Notes: generated by a model not told the origin, from the letters alone. Numbered from the stretch's first letter, positions 17,576-26,496 are shown. The stretch is DNA of 64,000 bases from Marinobacter fonticola (GCF_008122265.1 NZ_CP043042.1:3286001-3350000); one strand, 5' to 3'. Numbers and translations are program-made.

Positions 17576-18178
17576 ATGAACACAAGCTACCATCCGTTAC
17601 CGACCAGTGAAGTGCTGGCCAACCCGCGTATTGTCGATCCTGACGTGCATCCCGAGTTGACCCCGGACGATCCAGCAATCGCCGTCATGCGCGACTTTCG
17701 AGAGAAGCCGCCAGAAACAATCGGCAGCGACATGCCGATAACCGAAGCCCGTACATTGATGAAGCTCGCCGATGCGCCACTCAAGCTGGTGACCAACCGT
17801 TCGGAGGAATTCATCGGCCTCATTGCATTGAAAGATATCCTGGGCAAAAAGGCCCTGGCCCAGGCACACGCCATGGGCACGAGCCTGGGAGACGTTCAAG
17901 TGAAGGATATTATGGCGCGGGCCAACCAGTTTCCCAGTGTCCATATGCGTCATCTTGCCAACGTCCGCATAGGGGATGTGGTGGAAACCTTCAATCAGGC
18001 GCAGACCGACCACTTCCTGGTGTTCGAGGACGATGAAAACTATCCCGGACGTACGCGCTTGCGCGGGCTTATCTCCTCCAGCCTGATCGCGCGACACCTG
18101 CACATCGCCCTGGAAAGCAATGCCCGGGCGCGATCGTTTTCCGATATCGTGCATGCGGTGCATGGGCATTTCGACTAG
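17576..18178 (+). CDS. CBS-domain pair protein
   Basis: Cytoplasmic protein of 200 residues made of a tandem CBS pair (about residues 50-195), a module that binds adenine nucleotides to sense energy state. First CBS: SDMPITEARTLMKLADAPLKL then EEFIGLIALKDILG; second: VQVKDIMARANQFPSV then FEDDENYPGRTRLRGLISSSLIARHL. There is no enzymatic or transport domain. GAGAGGCG precedes the ATG at 17576, which sets the start; a longer reading upstream has no ribosome binding site. A hairpin follows the stop codon. Partner unknown. Confidence 0.85.
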   Translation: MNTSYHPLPTSEVLANPRIVDPDVHPELTPDDPAIAVMRDFREKPPETIGSDMPITEARTLMKLADAPLKLVTNRSEEFIGLIALKDILGKKALAQAHAMGTSLGDVQVKDIMARANQFPSVHMRHLANVRIGDVVETFNQAQTDHFLVFEDDENYPGRTRLRGLISSSLIARHLHIALESNARARSFSDIVHAVHGHFD

Positions 18179-18190
18179 ACGCCGTTAAGC

Positions 18191-18220
18191 CAGAGGGCCG
18201 ATTGTAAGATCGGCCTTCTG
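18191..18220 (+). terminator. Hairpin after the CBS-domain gene
   Basis: CAGAGGGCCGAT and ATCGGCCTTCTG form a 12-bp stem with one mismatch and loop TGTAAG, starting 13 bp after the stop codon. Only a weak T content follows, so terminator strength is uncertain. Confidence 0.55.
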
Positions 18221-18277
18221 TGTCGGGCGTCTTGGGAACCATAGAGCTTCTCTGCACACGCGGCCTTCCCAATCGAT

Positions 18278-18592
18278 CTAACGCGCTTGCCGTCTTTCCA
18301 AGGCCTCGAAGGCATCCGTTTTTATCGGTTGCCGGGCGGCCCAGCGTACATCCTCGCGGTTGAGTCCGAGGATCGCCAGGCTGCGGTCGTCGAACCGCAA
18401 GAGACGACAAAACTTACGACGCCGGAACCAGAGACGCAACCAACGATCCAGAGCTTCGGTCAGGTGTATCGGTGGCATGGCCGGCATATAGAACTCGGGG
18501 ACCGGCGTTTTGTCACGCTGAAACGCAGGGCGGCGGCTCGATGTTATGTTTTCCTCGCTCATATTTCGATCTGTCATGTTTTGATCAGTCAT
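18278..18592 (-). CDS. DUF1127 (YjiS-like) domain protein
   Basis: Small protein of 104 residues. The N-terminal half is disordered and Met/Asn-rich; the C-terminal half matches DUF1127: WLRLWFRRRKFCRLLRFDDR then SLAILGLNREDVRWAARQPI, comparable with the arginine-rich helix and L-x-D-IGL-x-R-x-D-V pattern of that family. Some DUF1127 proteins bind RNA and affect small-RNA turnover. The start at 18592 is fixed by GGAGG 8 nt upstream. It is divergent from a LysR-type regulator, a common arrangement in which the regulator controls the small gene; that link is inference. Confidence 0.75.
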   Translation of the reverse strand: MTDQNMTDRNMSEENITSSRRPAFQRDKTPVPEFYMPAMPPIHLTEALDRWLRLWFRRRKFCRLLRFDDRSLAILGLNREDVRWAARQPIKTDAFEALERRQAR

Positions 18593-18763
18593 GGACGGAT
18601 CCTCCATTCAAACCCGTTGAGTTTGCCGGCAAGTCCCTTACTGTTCGCCAGCCTTGAACGTCAGGTTGCATTGCCCACTTTGTTCAATCCATCGAAATAA
18701 ACTACACTATGATTTCAATTTAATTGAACATAAGGTTTGTCAGGCAAAGCACGGAGCATCCCA

Positions 18764-19702
18764 ATGAACGTCACCTCGCCAGCTCTGAACACGCGCGCCC
18801 TTCCCCTGCTGGAGAGTGACGTGCTGCGAACCTTCGTTGCCATTGCGGAAACCGCCAGCTTCAGCCGTGCCGCCAAGCAGGTGTTTCGTACCACCTCGGC
18901 GGTGAGCATGCAGATTAAGCGGCTGGAGGACATGCTCGGCAAACAGCTCTTTGTGCGGGAGGCACGGCGCGCCTCCCTGACGCCGGAGGGCGAAACGCTG
19001 TTGCGTTATAGCCGGCGCCTGTTGAAGCTCAACGAAGAGGCGGTCTCCGAATTCCTGCGGCCGTGCCTTAGCGGGACCGTCAAATTCGGCACGCCGGACG
19101 ATATTGGCACGCGCATTCTTCCCAGCGTGCTGGCAGATTTCGCCCGCTCTCACCCGGCGGTACAGGTGGATGTGGTGGTCGGCAACAGCCAGAGCATGAT
19201 GGAGCGCATCGAATCCGGGGAGATCGATCTGGCGCTGGTCACTGTCGGTAGCGAAGGACGAACCGGGCTGGGAACGGTGGTTCACACCGAGCCGCTGATT
19301 TGGGCCTACCGCGCCGGTGGTACGGCGATTGAACGCTCGCCTCTGCCGGTGGCCTTCGCCAGCCCCGGCTGCATTTGGCGAGCGACGGCCCTGGCTGCAC
19401 TGGATCGAGCCGGCATCGCTTACCGGGTGGCCTACACCAGCGAACATTGCGCTGGCCAGCAAGCCGCCATGGAAGCGGATCTCGCTGTTGCCCCGTTCCC
19501 CCAAGGCTTGGTCCGCAAACCTATTCGCCAGGTTCCCGAGGCTGCTGGCCTCCCACCGCTGGGCCATTACCAAATCGAAATGCTGTCCGGTGGCCAGAGT
19601 GACAATGCCGTCGAGGCCCTGGCGGGGCATATCTCACGGGCGTTTACGGCATTACGGGGCGAGCAGGCGGTGTATTCGGATACCCCCGCGCAGCTTGCTT
19701 AA
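18764..19702 (+). CDS. LysR-family transcriptional regulator
   Basis: DNA-binding regulator of 312 residues. The N-terminal winged helix is clear (DVLRTFVAIAETASFSRAAK, TTSAVSMQIKRLEDMLGKQLF, LTPEGETLLRYSRRLLKLNEEAV). The effector domain starts near GTVKFGTPDDIGTRILPSVLADF, and the sensor half contains SGEIDLALVTVGSEGR. CGGAG 8 nt before the ATG at 18764 decides the start over an upstream TTG. It is divergent from the DUF1127 gene, and both promoters lie within 18593-18763, which includes an AT-rich block near 18695-18730. Effector unknown. Confidence 0.88.
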   Translation: MNVTSPALNTRALPLLESDVLRTFVAIAETASFSRAAKQVFRTTSAVSMQIKRLEDMLGKQLFVREARRASLTPEGETLLRYSRRLLKLNEEAVSEFLRPCLSGTVKFGTPDDIGTRILPSVLADFARSHPAVQVDVVVGNSQSMMERIESGEIDLALVTVGSEGRTGLGTVVHTEPLIWAYRAGGTAIERSPLPVAFASPGCIWRATALAALDRAGIAYRVAYTSEHCAGQQAAMEADLAVAPFPQGLVRKPIRQVPEAAGLPPLGHYQIEMLSGGQSDNAVEALAGHISRAFTALRGEQAVYSDTPAQLA

Positions 19703-19796
19703 CGGTTGTTGCCTGAGGCAGCCTTAAGGGGCCTTCGAGCATCAAGCCTGTAAACGGACTTTTTGGAGGCTCCCTGAACTTTGGGCGCGAGGACGC

Positions 19797-20840
19797 ATGG
19801 AGATTCTGCTCTGGTTAGCGGTTGCGCTGACCGGCACGGCTATTATCTGGAAAGGCAGCGGCTTGCTGGAGACCTCCAGCGCACGGCTCGCGGCCTATTA
19901 TTCCCTGCCGGAAATCGTCCAGGGCGCCGTTGTCGTCGCTGTGGGTTCCAGCTTCCCCGAACTCTCCACCACCGTCATTTCGACGCTGATACACGGCGAA
20001 TTCGAACTGGGCGTGGCCGCCATCGTCGGTTCGGCACTGTTCAATATCCTGATTATTCCTGCCGCCGCCGGGCTGAGTACCCGCAAACAGTTAAAAGCCA
20101 ACCGGGATCTGGTCTACAAAGAAGCCCAGTTCTACATGATCGCGGTCGCGGTGCTGACGCTGACCTTCGCCTTCGCCGCCATCTATTTCCCGGTGGAGAA
20201 TGAAAACGCCATCGTTGGCGAGATCAACCGCTGGCTGGCTCTGATGCCCATCGCGCTCTATGGGCTCTATATCTTCGTGCAGTATCAGGACACGCTGGAC
20301 CAGGGCGAGAAAGTCGATACCACGGGTATTTCCGCGCCAAAGGAATGGGGCAAACTGGGCCTGTCGCTGATCGTTATCGTGATCGGCGTGGAAGGTCTGG
20401 TGCGTGCCGCCATCAATTTCGGCGAGATTTTCAATACTCCCAGTTTCCTCTGGGGCATCACGGTCGTCGCTGCCGGCACTTCGATCCCCGACGCCTTTGT
20501 CTCGATCCGAGCGGCACGGGATGGCCGCGGCGTCACCAGCATCGCCAATGTGCTGGGTAGCAATACCTTCGACTTGCTGGTCTGTATCCCTGCGGGTGTG
20601 CTGATCGCCGGTACCACGGCAATCAACTTCTCCGTCGCCGCGCCGATGATGGCGGTGCTAACCGCAGCCACCATCCTGCTTTTCCTGCTGATGCGCACAC
20701 ACATGGTTCTTTCGCGGCCCGAGTCCGTTGTTCTTCTGGTGTTCTATCTGGTATTCGTGGTGTGGATCAGCGCGGAAAGCTTCGGCATCGTCGACTGGGT
20801 ACCCGGCTTGCCGCCGGCGTCGCCCCAGGGCGCGCATTAA
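19797..20840 (+). CDS. Sodium/calcium antiporter (CaCA family)
   Basis: Integral membrane exchanger of 347 residues, about ten transmembrane segments in two inverted halves. The two alpha repeats are visible: VVVAVGSSFPELSTTVIST with VAAIVGSALFNILIIPA, and VVAAGTSIPDAFVSIRAARD with IANVLGSNTFDLLVCIPAG. The acidic residues E and D in GSS-x-PE and GTSIPD are the ion-binding positions of the family. A GAGGA precedes the ATG. The next gene, 83 bp downstream in the same direction, resembles a calcium-dependent nucleotidase, so the pair may share a calcium theme. Confidence 0.88.
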   Translation: MEILLWLAVALTGTAIIWKGSGLLETSSARLAAYYSLPEIVQGAVVVAVGSSFPELSTTVISTLIHGEFELGVAAIVGSALFNILIIPAAAGLSTRKQLKANRDLVYKEAQFYMIAVAVLTLTFAFAAIYFPVENENAIVGEINRWLALMPIALYGLYIFVQYQDTLDQGEKVDTTGISAPKEWGKLGLSLIVIVIGVEGLVRAAINFGEIFNTPSFLWGITVVAAGTSIPDAFVSIRAARDGRGVTSIANVLGSNTFDLLVCIPAGVLIAGTTAINFSVAAPMMAVLTAATILLFLLMRTHMVLSRPESVVLLVFYLVFVVWISAESFGIVDWVPGLPPASPQGAH

Positions 20841-20923
20841 TTTGACCCCTACATTCGCTTGCGAGACGCTAAACCGGTACCGCGAGCGATACGACACCCA
20901 CAACGCAAAGGCAGGCGACGACC

Positions 20924-21880
20924 ATGCAACTTGCGGATAGACAGCGACTGACACGCTACACTGCGGATATCGACACCTACACGCTTGCCATCATCACCGA
21001 CGAGGACCACGCCTCACAGGTCGAACTCGATGATGGCCAGACCGCATGGCAATCCACATTACGCTACGACAGACTGACCCGCAGCCAGGATCCGCAAACG
21101 GGCCAGGTCCGTTATTCACTTGAAGAGATTCCGGCGGACCAAGGCGGCGAGCACCAGTTGATCAGCCTGATTGCCGAGGGTGGACGCGGCGCTGAATTTT
21201 CCGAACTGGTGATGTTCGGCGAGCGGCTGGTCACCTTCGACGATCGCACCGGCCTGGTATGCGAGATCCGCAACGACAATCAGCTGGTGCCGCGTCACAT
21301 CCTCATGACCGGCAGCGGCGACGAACGGTTCAAGGGCTTTAAAAGCGAGTGGGCCACCTTGAAAGGCGACCGGTTGATCGTCGGCAGTCACGGTAAGAAA
21401 CCCCAGGAGGAGTGGATTAAGGTGCTGGACCGCGACTACCGGCTCCAGAGTATCAACTGGCAGGACCAATACCAGCGCATCCGCGACGCCCTGGGGGTCG
21501 GAGCCGACGGCTACGTGATCCACGAGGCGGCCGAATGGCACCCCGACCGCAACGAGTGGCTATTCTTCCCGCGCAAGATTTCCAATACCCCCTTCGACGA
21601 ACCTGTGGACGAACGGGAGAAAGGCACGAATACCCTGATTATCACCGACGACGAATTCAGCGATATCCGCACGATACAGGTGGGCGAGCGGGTACCGGAA
21701 CGCGGCGTGTCATCCTTCAAACTCGTCCCCGGCAGACCCAATGAATGCATCGGCCTGAAAAGCGTAGAAATTGGCGATCGTACCGAAACCTACCTGTTCT
21801 GCTTCGATCTTGACGGTAATGTCCTGCAGGAAGATACCTTTCTTGGACACTACAAGTGTGAAGGCGTGGAAATTATCTAA
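20924..21880 (+). CDS. Apyrase-like protein, soluble calcium-activated nucleotidase (SCAN/CANT1) family
   Basis: 318-residue protein that matches the five-bladed propeller apyrase family best known from human CANT1 and blood-feeding insects, which hydrolyse UDP, GDP or ADP in a Ca-dependent way. Matching segments run through the protein: FSELVMFGERLVTFDDRTGL, FKGFKSEWATLKGDRLIVGS, GYVIHEAAEWHPDRNEWLFF, DEREKGTNTLIITDDEFSDI, RGVSSFKLVPG and CIGLKSVE ending in YKCEGVEII. No signal peptide is visible at the ATG chosen, so it may be cytoplasmic; the ribosome binding site is weak and an alternative start cannot be excluded. It follows a Na/Ca antiporter gene. Confidence 0.8.
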   Translation: MQLADRQRLTRYTADIDTYTLAIITDEDHASQVELDDGQTAWQSTLRYDRLTRSQDPQTGQVRYSLEEIPADQGGEHQLISLIAEGGRGAEFSELVMFGERLVTFDDRTGLVCEIRNDNQLVPRHILMTGSGDERFKGFKSEWATLKGDRLIVGSHGKKPQEEWIKVLDRDYRLQSINWQDQYQRIRDALGVGADGYVIHEAAEWHPDRNEWLFFPRKISNTPFDEPVDEREKGTNTLIITDDEFSDIRTIQVGERVPERGVSSFKLVPGRPNECIGLKSVEIGDRTETYLFCFDLDGNVLQEDTFLGHYKCEGVEII

Positions 21881-21894
21881 GCAGCCTCTGCCAG

Positions 21895-22161
21895 CTAACG
21901 CAATTGGCTGTCCTTGCTGCCCCGGCGGTTGTAGCCGCTATGCGGTCCTGCGGACTTGTCGCGTTCGCTTTGGCATTGCACGCACAGGCGCACCCCGGGC
22001 AACGCTTTGCGGCGGGCCTCGGGAATGACCGCATCGCACTCTTCGCAATGCTCAAGGCTCTCGCCAGAAGGCAATTGGGCTCGCGCCCGCTGAAGTTCGT
22101 CTTCGACGGTGCTGTCGATCTGATCCTGAACCGCACCGTCCTTTGACCATCCGCCAGCCAT
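21895..22161 (-). CDS. DksA/TraR-type C4 zinc-finger protein (YbiI-like)
   Basis: Protein of 88 residues, length and sequence very like E. coli YbiI. The C4 zinc finger uses Cys39, Cys42, Cys60 and Cys63 (HCEECDAVIPEARRKALPGV then LCVQCQ), and the C-terminal signature GYNRRGSKDSQLR is conserved. The long coiled coil that DksA inserts into the RNA polymerase secondary channel is missing, so a DksA-like role is not assured. It is convergent with the apyrase-like gene, with only 14 bp between the stop codons. Confidence 0.9.
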   Translation of the reverse strand: MAGGWSKDGAVQDQIDSTVEDELQRARAQLPSGESLEHCEECDAVIPEARRKALPGVRLCVQCQSERDKSAGPHSGYNRRGSKDSQLR

Positions 22162-22292
22162 GGGACTCTCCTGTATGCGTGTCGGTCATTCAATACTCCG
22201 CCCCCGGAAGGCCAGATTCAAGCCGGCTAAAACAATGTGAAATCTGTGGACTCATCCTACAAACACTGCATTTAGCGACTACAGTTGTAGAT

Positions 22293-22349
22293 GAGCCGGA
22301 CAGAGGTACAGGAGCCAGATAGAGGTACAGGAGCTGGATAGACCTCTCG
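22293..22349. repeat. 19-bp direct repeat (3 degenerate copies) ahead of a GGDEF-EAL gene
   Basis: Three adjacent 19-bp units (22293-22311, 22312-22330, 22331-22349). The first two read GAGCC(G/A)GA(C/T)AGAGGTACAG, and the third keeps only GAG-C-GGATAGA. It lies about 100 bp before the start codon of the GGDEF-EAL gene. Confidence 0.7.
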
Positions 22350-22451
22350 CGAAAGAGTGAGGCAGTAACCTCTCAACAGCCAAACCAGCCAAAAAGAATA
22401 ACGCTCTATCGGCGCTGAGCTGGATTGGGAGGTCACCGCAAGGAGGCAACA

Positions 22452-24905
22452 ATGGGACGTGCCGAATCCGGTAGCAAGCAACGTCGACGTTTGAAAGTAG
22501 CCAGCCTGATCACCGGGCTGGTCGTTATCGTGCTTGCTGCTGTCGCGTTTACCGTTTCGGTGGTGCAAATCCAGTCGGCGATTGCGGCTTACGCCGGCGG
22601 CAACAGCGCGTGGTCACGGGCACAGGTCAGTGCCGTTTTACACCTGGATAGCTACGCCCGCACTGGCAGACCCGAGGAGCTGCAGGCCGCGAAAAGATGG
22701 CTTGAAATTCCATTGGGCGACATGGTCGCCCGGCGCGCCATGGAAGCGGAGTCGCTAAACGCTCAGGACGCCCGAGCGGGACTCATCCAGGGCCAAAACG
22801 ATCCCCGCGATTTAACGCGCATGATCTGGCTGTTCCGGTATTTCTCCCAACTGGATCATTTTCAGAGGGCGGTCCAGGCCTGGCGCGAAACCGATCCCTA
22901 CCTCCTTGAACTCCAGCAAATCACGCAATCGCTTGAAAGCCAATGGCAGTCGGGAACACCGAGTCCGGAGCGTATCGAAAACCTTCGAGGCCGCCTCAAG
23001 GCCATCAACGCCGAACTGGACACGCTGGCTCGGGAGTTTCGTGTGGCGATGGGCGAAGCCGCTCGCTGGACCACCACCATTCTCTCCCTCGCCAGCGTTG
23101 AATTCCTGGTTTTATTATCCGCCTTGGCCTGGATAATCGGACACCGGCTGGTCCGCATTCAGCGGACCCATGAGTTGAAATTCCGCGCAATTTTTGAGCA
23201 GACGGCGGTCGGCATTCTGCAAATTGCACCGGACGGCAGCATTCTGGAAGTGAACCAGGCCGCCAGCGAAGTGCTCCATCGCGATCGTTCGGAGTTGATC
23301 GACCTGCCCTTTTACCATTTGGTCCACCCGGAAGATTGGGCGCTGGATCGCCAGGAGCGCCTGGAGCTCCTGGACGGCCGAAGGGCAAGCGCCACTACCG
23401 AGTATCGGCTGCTCAAAGGCGACAACGAGCTACTCTGGGCCAGGCTGACAGCCTCTATGGTGTGGCACCAGGTCGGCACGTCGCCGTATATGATCGTCAT
23501 GCTCGAGGATATTTCGGAATCCCGCAGGCTGGCTTACGAATTGAGCTTCCAGGCCACACACGATGAGCTGACCGGCCTGTTCAACCGGCGCGAATTCGAA
23601 CACCGCCTGGCCACGACCCTCGGACGAGCCCGCAAGGACGCGTCGGTCCACGCGCTTTGCTTTATTGACCTCGACCAGTTCAAGGTGGTTAACGACACCT
23701 CCGGCCACACCGCCGGCGACCAGCTCCTACATCAAGTGTCGCAGCTCGCACGGTCCACTCTGCGCGACCACGATATCCTGGCACGCCTTGGTGGTGACGA
23801 ATTCGGTGTCATCCTGGAGAACTGCAACCTTGATCAGGCTGCGATCGTGGCGGAAAAATTGCGTACTTCGCTCGAATCCATCGTATTCAGTTGGGAGGGC
23901 ATCAACCACAGTATCGGCTGCAGCATTGGCGTGGTCGCTATTACCACGGATGCCCCGGATACCGGGGAGCTTATGCGGGCGGCGGATATTGCCTGCTACG
24001 TGGCCAAAAACGAAGGCCGTAACCGAGTTTACGTGTCTGAGCTAAACGACCGTCTGCAAGCGGTCCATCGTGGCGAAATGGCCTGGCTCAATCGCATTCA
24101 GGACGCCTTGCATGAGAACCGTTTCTACCTGGACGCACAATTGATCGTGCCCATCGACGGGACCTCCGCCCTGCCCCGCTATGAGGTATTGATCCGCCTG
24201 AAGGATACCGACGGCGAAACCGTGCCCCCCTCGGCTTTCTTGCCCGCAGCGGAACGTTATGGCGTGGTCAATAAAATTGATCGCTGGGTCATTGGCGAGG
24301 TTATCCGCCAGTTGTCACGGCACCCCGAACACCTCGAGCGCATCGAAGCCTGTCATGTAAACCTGTCCGGACGCACGTTCGATCAGGCAGATTTCGCCGA
24401 CTTCGTGATTGACCTGATCCGCGAACACAAGCTTCCGGCCCATAAACTCTGTTTCGAGATCACCGAGACCGCTGCGGTACACAACCTGGTGGATGTGCAG
24501 ACCTTTATGGTCCGCTTATCGAGAATGGGCTGCACCTTCGCTCTCGATGACTTCGGTACCGGCCTATCTTCCTTCAGTTACCTGCGCCAACTGCCGGTCG
24601 AATGTTTGAAAATCGATGGCTCCTTCGTTCGCCATATCGCCACCGATGAAAGCGACCGCGCCATTGTTCGAGCCATTCATGAAATTGGGCATACACTGCA
24701 AAAATGTACCATCGCCGAATTCGTCGAGAACGACGAGGCGGCCGCTATCCTGGGCGACATCGGCGTAGACTACCTACAGGGTTATGGTCTGCACCGGCCC
24801 TGCCGCTTCGACGAGCTTCTCGTCAACGCGCTGCCTGAAAACAAACACATTTCCCGACTGCGCAAGTGGACGCGGAGACAGGCGCGGGGTGTGGATAAAC
24901 GGTAA
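22452..24905 (+). CDS. PAS-GGDEF-EAL membrane protein (c-di-GMP turnover)
   Basis: Inner-membrane signalling protein of 817 residues. Two membrane segments (about 20-42 and 210-232) enclose a helical periplasmic sensor; a PAS domain follows (about 240-360, FRAIFEQTAVGILQIAPDGS), then GGDEF and EAL domains. The GGDEF motif is intact at residues 447-451 (ARLGGDEFGV), so diguanylate cyclase activity is possible; no RxxD I-site is obvious just before it. The EAL motif reads EVL (Glu578, YEVLIRL), which keeps the metal-binding glutamate. Other phosphodiesterase motifs are present: VNLSGRT, ITETAAV, LDDFGTGLSSF, LKIDGSFV and LQGYGLHRP. AGGAGG sits 5-6 nt before the ATG. Net activity cannot be predicted. 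Confidence 0.93.
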   Translation: MGRAESGSKQRRRLKVASLITGLVVIVLAAVAFTVSVVQIQSAIAAYAGGNSAWSRAQVSAVLHLDSYARTGRPEELQAAKRWLEIPLGDMVARRAMEAESLNAQDARAGLIQGQNDPRDLTRMIWLFRYFSQLDHFQRAVQAWRETDPYLLELQQITQSLESQWQSGTPSPERIENLRGRLKAINAELDTLAREFRVAMGEAARWTTTILSLASVEFLVLLSALAWIIGHRLVRIQRTHELKFRAIFEQTAVGILQIAPDGSILEVNQAASEVLHRDRSELIDLPFYHLVHPEDWALDRQERLELLDGRRASATTEYRLLKGDNELLWARLTASMVWHQVGTSPYMIVMLEDISESRRLAYELSFQATHDELTGLFNRREFEHRLATTLGRARKDASVHALCFIDLDQFKVVNDTSGHTAGDQLLHQVSQLARSTLRDHDILARLGGDEFGVILENCNLDQAAIVAEKLRTSLESIVFSWEGINHSIGCSIGVVAITTDAPDTGELMRAADIACYVAKNEGRNRVYVSELNDRLQAVHRGEMAWLNRIQDALHENRFYLDAQLIVPIDGTSALPRYEVLIRLKDTDGETVPPSAFLPAAERYGVVNKIDRWVIGEVIRQLSRHPEHLERIEACHVNLSGRTFDQADFADFVIDLIREHKLPAHKLCFEITETAAVHNLVDVQTFMVRLSRMGCTFALDDFGTGLSSFSYLRQLPVECLKIDGSFVRHIATDESDRAIVRAIHEIGHTLQKCTIAEFVENDEAAAILGDIGVDYLQGYGLHRPCRFDELLVNALPENKHISRLRKWTRRQARGVDKR

Positions 24906-24992
24906 TCCCCTTGCTGTTGGTAAGTGTCGCTATTCACCCCCATGTATAGGAGACGACGCTTAATCATGGACCCAACCGCAAAGGAGAAGAGC

Positions 24993-26369
24993 ATGAGCGA
25001 TGTTTACCAGACGGTAAATCCTGCAAACGGCGAGCCCATCGAAAGCTATCAAATGATCAGCGACGATAAGGTGAGAACCCTGGTCGTCCAGGCACACGAA
25101 GCCTTTCTCGAATGGCGCAAAACCTCTTTCTCCGACAGGGGCGAGATACTGCGCAACATTGCCCGCATTCTCCGCGAGCGCAAGGATTCCCTCTGCGATC
25201 TGATGACCCAGGAAATGGGCAAGCCCATACGTCAAGGCGGTGACGAAGTGGAGTTGTGCGCCGCCATCTGCGAGTACACCGCGGATAACGGCGCCGACGA
25301 ATTAGCCGATGAAAAGCGCCCGCTGGAGGGTGGCCATGCGTTAGTGACCTATCAGCCCCTTGGCGTTATTCTGGGCATTCAGCCGTGGAACTTTCCACTC
25401 TACCAAGTCGTTCGCTACAGCATCGCCAACATCATGGCGGGGAACACGGTCTTGCTAAAGCACGCCCCGAATGTGTGGGGGTCAGCGCTTGAGCTGGAAA
25501 AAATCTGTCGCGAGGCCGGCCTCCCCGAGAACGTCTTCACCGTCCTGCTTATCGATGCGAAACAGACCGCGCCAATCATCGAGCACGAGTATGTGCGCGG
25601 GGTAACGTTGACGGGCAGTCCCGGTGCCGGTAGCAAAGTCGCGGCGAAGGCTGGCGAATGTCTCAAAAAATCCGTGCTTGAGCTGGGTAGCAACGACGCG
25701 TACCTCGTCCTTGAAGACGCCGATATCGAAAAAGCGGTCAAGACCTGTGTTCAGGCCAGGGTTATCAATAATGGTGAAACCTGCGTGTCGGCCAAACGCT
25801 TCATCGTCGTCGATAAACACTACGAAGCGTTCCGGGACGCCATGGTCGATCAGATGCAGAAACTCAAATACGGGGACCCGACCGACCCCGAAAACGATAT
25901 TGGTCCCATCGCCCGTGACGATCTGAGGGAGACCCTTCACAAGCTGGTCAGCGAATCCATCGAGAAAGGCGCAAAATGCCTGATCGGCGGCGAAGTACCG
26001 AGTGGGCCGGGCTATTTCTATCCGCCTACAGTGCTGGAAAACCTGAAACCCGGCATGCCCGCCTACGACGAGGAACTCTTCGGTCCCGTTGCATCCTTGA
26101 TTCGGGTTAAAGACGACAACGAGGCGATCGAAGTCGCGAACGACTCACGGTATGGCTTGGGCGGCGGTATCTTCTCGAAGGATCAAGCCCGCGCCATCGA
26201 TATCGCTCGAAACATGTTCGATACCGGCATGGTTAACATCAACGGCTATCGACTCGCTCAACCTCACCTGCCTTTCGGCGGTGTGAAGGACAGCGGCTAT
26301 GGCCGGGAACATGGCGGCTTTGGCATGAAGGAATTCGTCAATGCCAAAACCGTAATGGTCATCGAGTAA
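24993..26369 (+). CDS. NAD(P)-dependent aldehyde dehydrogenase, succinate-semialdehyde type (Sad/YneI-like)
   Basis: Cytoplasmic dehydrogenase of 458 residues, the size of the E. coli Sad (YneI) branch. It oxidises succinate semialdehyde or a related aldehyde to the acid. Motifs: QPWNFPLYQVVRYSIANIMAGN (catalytic Asn), LTGSPGAGSKVAA (cofactor binding), ELGSNDAYLVLEDAD (catalytic Glu) and NNGETCVSAKRF (catalytic Cys). In the glutamate motif the usual ELGG is ELGS. The start at 24993 has AAGGAG at good distance; two upstream in-frame starts (24966 and 24924) would add residues. No gab cluster is adjacent. A hairpin terminator follows. Confidence 0.9.
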   Translation: MSDVYQTVNPANGEPIESYQMISDDKVRTLVVQAHEAFLEWRKTSFSDRGEILRNIARILRERKDSLCDLMTQEMGKPIRQGGDEVELCAAICEYTADNGADELADEKRPLEGGHALVTYQPLGVILGIQPWNFPLYQVVRYSIANIMAGNTVLLKHAPNVWGSALELEKICREAGLPENVFTVLLIDAKQTAPIIEHEYVRGVTLTGSPGAGSKVAAKAGECLKKSVLELGSNDAYLVLEDADIEKAVKTCVQARVINNGETCVSAKRFIVVDKHYEAFRDAMVDQMQKLKYGDPTDPENDIGPIARDDLRETLHKLVSESIEKGAKCLIGGEVPSGPGYFYPPTVLENLKPGMPAYDEELFGPVASLIRVKDDNEAIEVANDSRYGLGGGIFSKDQARAIDIARNMFDTGMVNINGYRLAQPHLPFGGVKDSGYGREHGGFGMKEFVNAKTVMVIE

Positions 26370-26381
26370 CTCGTGCCGTTC

Positions 26382-26404
26382 GAGGGCGCCGGCCTGGCGC
26401 CCTC
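26382..26404 (+). terminator. Hairpin terminator after the aldehyde dehydrogenase gene
   Basis: Perfect 9-bp stem GAGGGCGCC / GGCGCCCTC with loop GGCCT, 12 bp after the stop codon. No long T run follows; the 13-bp repeat array starts immediately after it. Confidence 0.65.
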
Positions 26405-26405
26405 A

Positions 26406-26496
26406 GTTCCTATCGACCGTTCCTATCGACAGTTCCTATCGACCGTTCCTACTGCCAGTTCCTATCGATAGTTTCTACCATCAGTTCCTACCAAAG
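26406..26496. repeat. 13-bp tandem repeat array, 7 units
   Basis: Seven head-to-tail 13-bp units with consensus GTTCCTATCGACC. The first three units are nearly identical; the last ones (GTTTCTACCATCA, GTTCCTACCAAAG) are diverged. The array fills the space between two convergent genes and runs over the last codons of the lipase-chaperone gene (stop at 26481). Confidence 0.9.

Noticed and set aside
26406..26496. CRISPR array
   Set aside because: Units are 13 bp head to tail without spacers and no cas gene is near.
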